From contig NZ_JAIVKU010000004.1 of the NCBI RefSeq assembly GCF_020524165.1, positions 806,001-870,000 on the forward strand: DNA of 64,000 nt, written 5' to 3'. Shown here piece by piece: positions 61,775 through 64,000 of the stretch; the stretch's first letter is position 1, and every line of letters starts with the position of its first letter. Both the position numbers and the translations under genes were made by a program. The stretch is from Guptibacillus hwajinpoensis (GTDB lineage Bacteria > Bacillota > Bacilli > Bacillales > Guptibacillaceae). The notes under the pieces are model-generated. The model saw only the letters and a list, made by a program, of their open reading frames with translations, did no database searches and was not told the DNA's origin.

Positions 61775-62062
61775 CTAAAGCGGGTAGCGGTCAATGTCAA
61801 AATAGTTTTTCTTTAGGAGTCTCTCCTGGCTCATTAATTCCTTATAGGAAAAAGAGGGAGGTAATTTCGCCGTATCAATCAGCATGAGCTGCTCCTCTAC
61901 ATCACCTACTAATTCATCCGTTTGATAACACATGCCACAACCACTACACTGAATCGATGGCAAATCACTTATTTCTACAGCTCTCGTTCCGTCCGGTAGT
62001 TCCCAGTAACCTTTATCAAGCGTTTCAAATGCGCCCTCTTGCTCGCACCATTTACAGATCAT
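61775..62062 (-). CDS. yokU: YokU-like zinc-binding protein
   Basis: A 95-residue protein with two CxxC pairs (CKWC and CSGC) and the YWELPDGTRAVEI segment typical of YokU. It overlaps the kamA stop by four bases (ATGA), so it is coupled to lysine 2,3-aminomutase. Bacillus databases call it an antitoxin candidate; nothing here tests that. Confidence 0.8.
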   Translation of the reverse strand: MICKWCEQEGAFETLDKGYWELPDGTRAVEISDLPSIQCSGCGMCYQTDELVGDVEEQLMLIDTAKLPPSFSYKELMSQERLLKKNYFDIDRYPL

Positions 62063-63462
62063 ACGCTTTCTTCTCCTTTCTCACTGTACTTCTGCTGCTC
62101 TGCATTAAATTTCTTTTCTTTCATTAAATCACGCTTATCTCGCTTATCCTTCAAGGAGCTGTGCGCTGCATCCTGTTCGTATTTCGACCGTCGATCAAAA
62201 CGCTGAATTCCCTCAGGAACAAGATTGAACCGTTCATCCGTCATAAGAGAGTGGATGCCAATTGCAGGCTTTTTCTCCATTTCATAGACCTGATTAAAAT
62301 ACTGATCAGCTGTTCCTGGCGTGTAATTTTCAGGCTCTGGATAAGAAGTAATGACTCCCTCAAAGTTTCTTAAAATAACTTTATCTGCGCTTTGGGAAAT
62401 CATGTAATTTGGCTGGAGAGCAATCTTTCCACCTCCACCAGGAGCATCCACTACAAACGTTGGCACGGCATAACCGGATGTATGCCCTCTTAAGCCTTCA
62501 ATAATTTCTAACCCTTTCGATACAGGGGCACGAAAATGTCCAATTCCTTCAGACAAGTCACATTGATAAATATAGTATGGCCTTACTCGTATTTTAACGA
62601 GATCATGCATTAGCTTTTTCATAATTGATACGCTATCATTAATACCCGCCAGAATAACCGCTTGATTTCCGACTGGAACACCTGCATCTGCAAGCATTTC
62701 ACATGCTTTCTTGGACTCCTCTGTAATTTCGATACTTGTATTAAAGTGAGTATTTAACCAGACGGGATGATACTTTTTAAGAATACTACATAAATTTTCT
62801 GTGATTCGCTGCGGAAAAACAACTGGCGCTCTCGTACCAATTCGAATGATTTCCACATGTGGAATCGCTCGTAAATTTTTCAAAACGTACTCAAGGATTT
62901 TGTCATTAATTAATAATCCATCACCGCCAGATATGAGGACATCTCTCACTTCAGGTGTGTTTGAAATATACTGAATCGCTTCATCCAACTGTTTCTTAGG
63001 AACACCCATGCCGATCTGTCCAGAAAAGCGTCTTCTCGTGCAGTAGCGACAGTACATGGAACATTGGTTTGTGACTAGAAAAAGTACGCGATCAGGATAC
63101 CGATGCGTTAGCCCTGGTACAGGAGAATCTTCATCTTCATGAAGAGGGTCTTCAAGGTCATACCTGGTTTTATGCATTTCTTGGGAGATGGGTACTGACT
63201 GCATGCGTACCGGACATCGAGGATTATCTGGATTCATTAATGAAGCATAATAAGGCGTAATGTTTAAAGGGATCGTTTTCGTCGCAATCTTCACTCCTTC
63301 TTCTTCATCCGGTGTTAAATTCACGACCTTCTTTAAATCATCAAGCGTTCGAATGGTATTCGTAAGCTGCCAGATCCAGTCATTCCACTGATCCTCCGTT
63401 ACATCCTTCCATAGTTCAATGTCTTTCCAATGACGACCTGGTTTATAAAGTTGCATTTGCAT
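62059..63462 (-). CDS. kamA: Lysine 2,3-aminomutase KamA (AblA)
   Basis: Radical-SAM, PLP-dependent enzyme turning L-lysine into L-beta-lysine. The 467 residues (B. subtilis KamA 471) have the 4Fe-4S motif CSMYCRYC, the SAM-binding GGDGLL region and the PLP lysine near FVVDAPGGGGK. ATG 63462 has AAGGGGG seven bases upstream; the frame to 63522 has no site. A sigma-54 promoter precedes it. The acetyltransferase AblB, which would make N-epsilon-acetyl-beta-lysine, is not in view. Confidence 0.95.
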   Translation of the reverse strand: MQMQLYKPGRHWKDIELWKDVTEDQWNDWIWQLTNTIRTLDDLKKVVNLTPDEEEGVKIATKTIPLNITPYYASLMNPDNPRCPVRMQSVPISQEMHKTRYDLEDPLHEDEDSPVPGLTHRYPDRVLFLVTNQCSMYCRYCTRRRFSGQIGMGVPKKQLDEAIQYISNTPEVRDVLISGGDGLLINDKILEYVLKNLRAIPHVEIIRIGTRAPVVFPQRITENLCSILKKYHPVWLNTHFNTSIEITEESKKACEMLADAGVPVGNQAVILAGINDSVSIMKKLMHDLVKIRVRPYYIYQCDLSEGIGHFRAPVSKGLEIIEGLRGHTSGYAVPTFVVDAPGGGGKIALQPNYMISQSADKVILRNFEGVITSYPEPENYTPGTADQYFNQVYEMEKKPAIGIHSLMTDERFNLVPEGIQRFDRRSKYEQDAAHSSLKDKRDKRDLMKEKKFNAEQQKYSEKGEESV

Positions 63463-63499
63463 GACACATTCCCCCTTCATGTAATCTACTTCTATACTA

Positions 63500-63515
63500 T
63501 GCAAGTTGCGTGCCA
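63500..63515 (-). promoter_or_regulatory. Sigma-54 promoter of kamA-yokU
   Basis: TGGCAC-GCAAC-TTGCA on the minus strand is an exact match to the -24/-12 pattern TGGCAC-N5-TTGCA, and lies 38 bases before the kamA start. Confidence 0.88.
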
Positions 63516-63581
63516 GCTCCATTATTTCTTTCTAGAAAGCTATGTAGAGTGCTTTGAATGAGTAATTACCCGTCCAAATAA

Positions 63582-63620
63582 AAACGTCAGAAGTGCTCAT
63601 TATTCGGCACTCTGACGTTT
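63582..63620 (-). terminator. Terminator flanking the sigma-54 activator stop codon
   Basis: Arms AAACGTCAG with AGTGC and their complements surround the TAA stop; one bulged base, then TTTTTATTT on the minus strand. Confidence 0.8.
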
Positions 63621-64000
63621 AAGTTTCGAAAGTTTATATTGAAGCGTTTGTCTTGGAATGCCGAGCTGTTCTGCAGCTTTTTTAACATTGCCACCACAGT
63701 TTTTAATCGCATGCTGAATATAATCTGACTCCGTCTTACGTAAAATTTCTGGTAACGATTTCCCAACTTCTCGAATTGGCTCGGGTACTAACATTGGAAA
63801 GTCCCTTTCGTGCAGTACACTTCCTTCTGCAAAATTCATCGCTGATTGAATCACATGCTCAAGCTCTCGCACATTTCCCTGCCAGCTTCTTTGAAGCAAA
63901 AGCAATTCCGCGTTTTTATCGATGGTTGTTATCTGTTTATTAAATTTCACATTATATTTTTTAATAAAATGATTCATTAATTCTGGTATGTCTCCACTTC
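63600..64000 (-). CDS. Sigma-54-dependent activator, C-terminal part (window edge)
   Basis: The frame runs off the window, so the N-terminus is missing. Visible are the end of the AAA+ domain (RSWQGNVRELEHVIQSAMNF), a linker and a Fis-type helix-turn-helix (NVKKAAEQLGIPRQTLQYKL). The family activates sigma-54 polymerase from upstream sites, and its own 3' end abuts the sigma-54 promoter of kamA. It is thus the likely activator of lysine degradation genes (RocR-like). Confidence 0.9.
   Translation of the reverse strand, partial: SGDIPELMNHFIKKYNVKFNKQITTIDKNAELLLLQRSWQGNVRELEHVIQSAMNFAEGSVLHERDFPMLVPEPIREVGKSLPEILRKTESDYIQHAIKNCGGNVKKAAEQLGIPRQTLQYKLSKLKRQSAE

Noticed and set aside
63528..63539. 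Palindrome CTTTCTAGAAAG as the activator site of the sigma-54 promoter
   Set aside because: It lies only 13 bases upstream of the -24 element, too close for a normal enhancer site, and no second copy was seen.

Overview
The window is an ordinary stretch of chromosome from an endospore-forming, moderately AT-rich member of the Bacillaceae, probably a marine or soil Bacillus relative. Evidence includes orthologues of KapB, YuzB, YpjP, YitL/CvfB, YpcP, YtzC, YfmR and the YoaS-YozG-YoaT set, several small spore-type proteins, strong AGGAGG ribosome binding sites and gene orders known from B. subtilis. No insertion sequence, prophage, CRISPR array or rRNA gene was seen. The start codons given are often internal to the longest ORF, because the ribosome binding site decides the start.

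Layout. 0-11 kb: mixed genes, mostly minus strand. These are a VOC protein, an LCP cell-wall ligase, a PdaC-like deacetylase, a TmrB-like NTPase, a HAD phosphatase, a SASP-like small gene, a HIT protein, the DUF2975/XRE/DUF817 operon, two GNATs, an AAA ATPase and two alpha/beta hydrolases. 11-15 kb: a three-gene C30 carotenoid operon (two CrtN/CrtI-type desaturases and CrtM) behind a good sigma-A promoter. 15-23.5 kb: cell-wall peptide use, with YkuD and the dppABC-dppE / ykfB-ykfC / beta-lactamase-fold cluster behind a promoter carrying CodY-like boxes. No transporter ATPase gene is present there. 23.5-32.8 kb: housekeeping genes (YfmR, ferredoxin, YitT-like protein, DHFR and thymidylate synthase, a spore-type Hsp20, thioredoxin reductase, YuzB, YpjP).

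32.9-33.8 kb: a nine-gene tRNA operon (Val-Thr-Leu-Gly-Arg-Ala-Ser-Gly-Glu). 33.9-46 kb: a small gene with a sigma-B-type promoter, an NRDE protein, two TrhO paralogues, KapB, a SleB-type hydrolase, an acyl-CoA-dehydrogenase-like gene, TelA with an unknown partner behind a sigma-W-type promoter, OsmC, bacilliredoxin BrxA, a CvfC/YpgR protein, a lytic transglycosylase and an AI-2E family transporter. 46-54 kb: an EAL protein, then the glycogen operon glgB-C-D-A without glgP, preceded by a GH15 glucoamylase-like gene. Both promoter regions carry Spo0A-box-like sequences, including a 15-bp perfect inverted repeat. 54-61.7 kb: YitL/CvfB, YtzC, a thioesterase, Fhs, a cold shock protein with a structured leader, two RNase H-like genes, YpcP and small genes. 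61.7-64 kb: an operon of lysine 2,3-aminomutase and YokU behind a textbook sigma-54 promoter, next to the 3' part of a sigma-54 activator gene cut by the window edge.

The most interesting signals are regulatory (glycogen, lysine aminomutase, csp leader, TelA, Hsp20 and the small stress gene) and compositional (a cytoplasmic beta-lactamase-fold enzyme without the usual Glu in a murein-peptide operon, an ABC importer lacking its ATPase genes, and a TelA-linked unknown protein). I did not find an obviously new multi-gene system.
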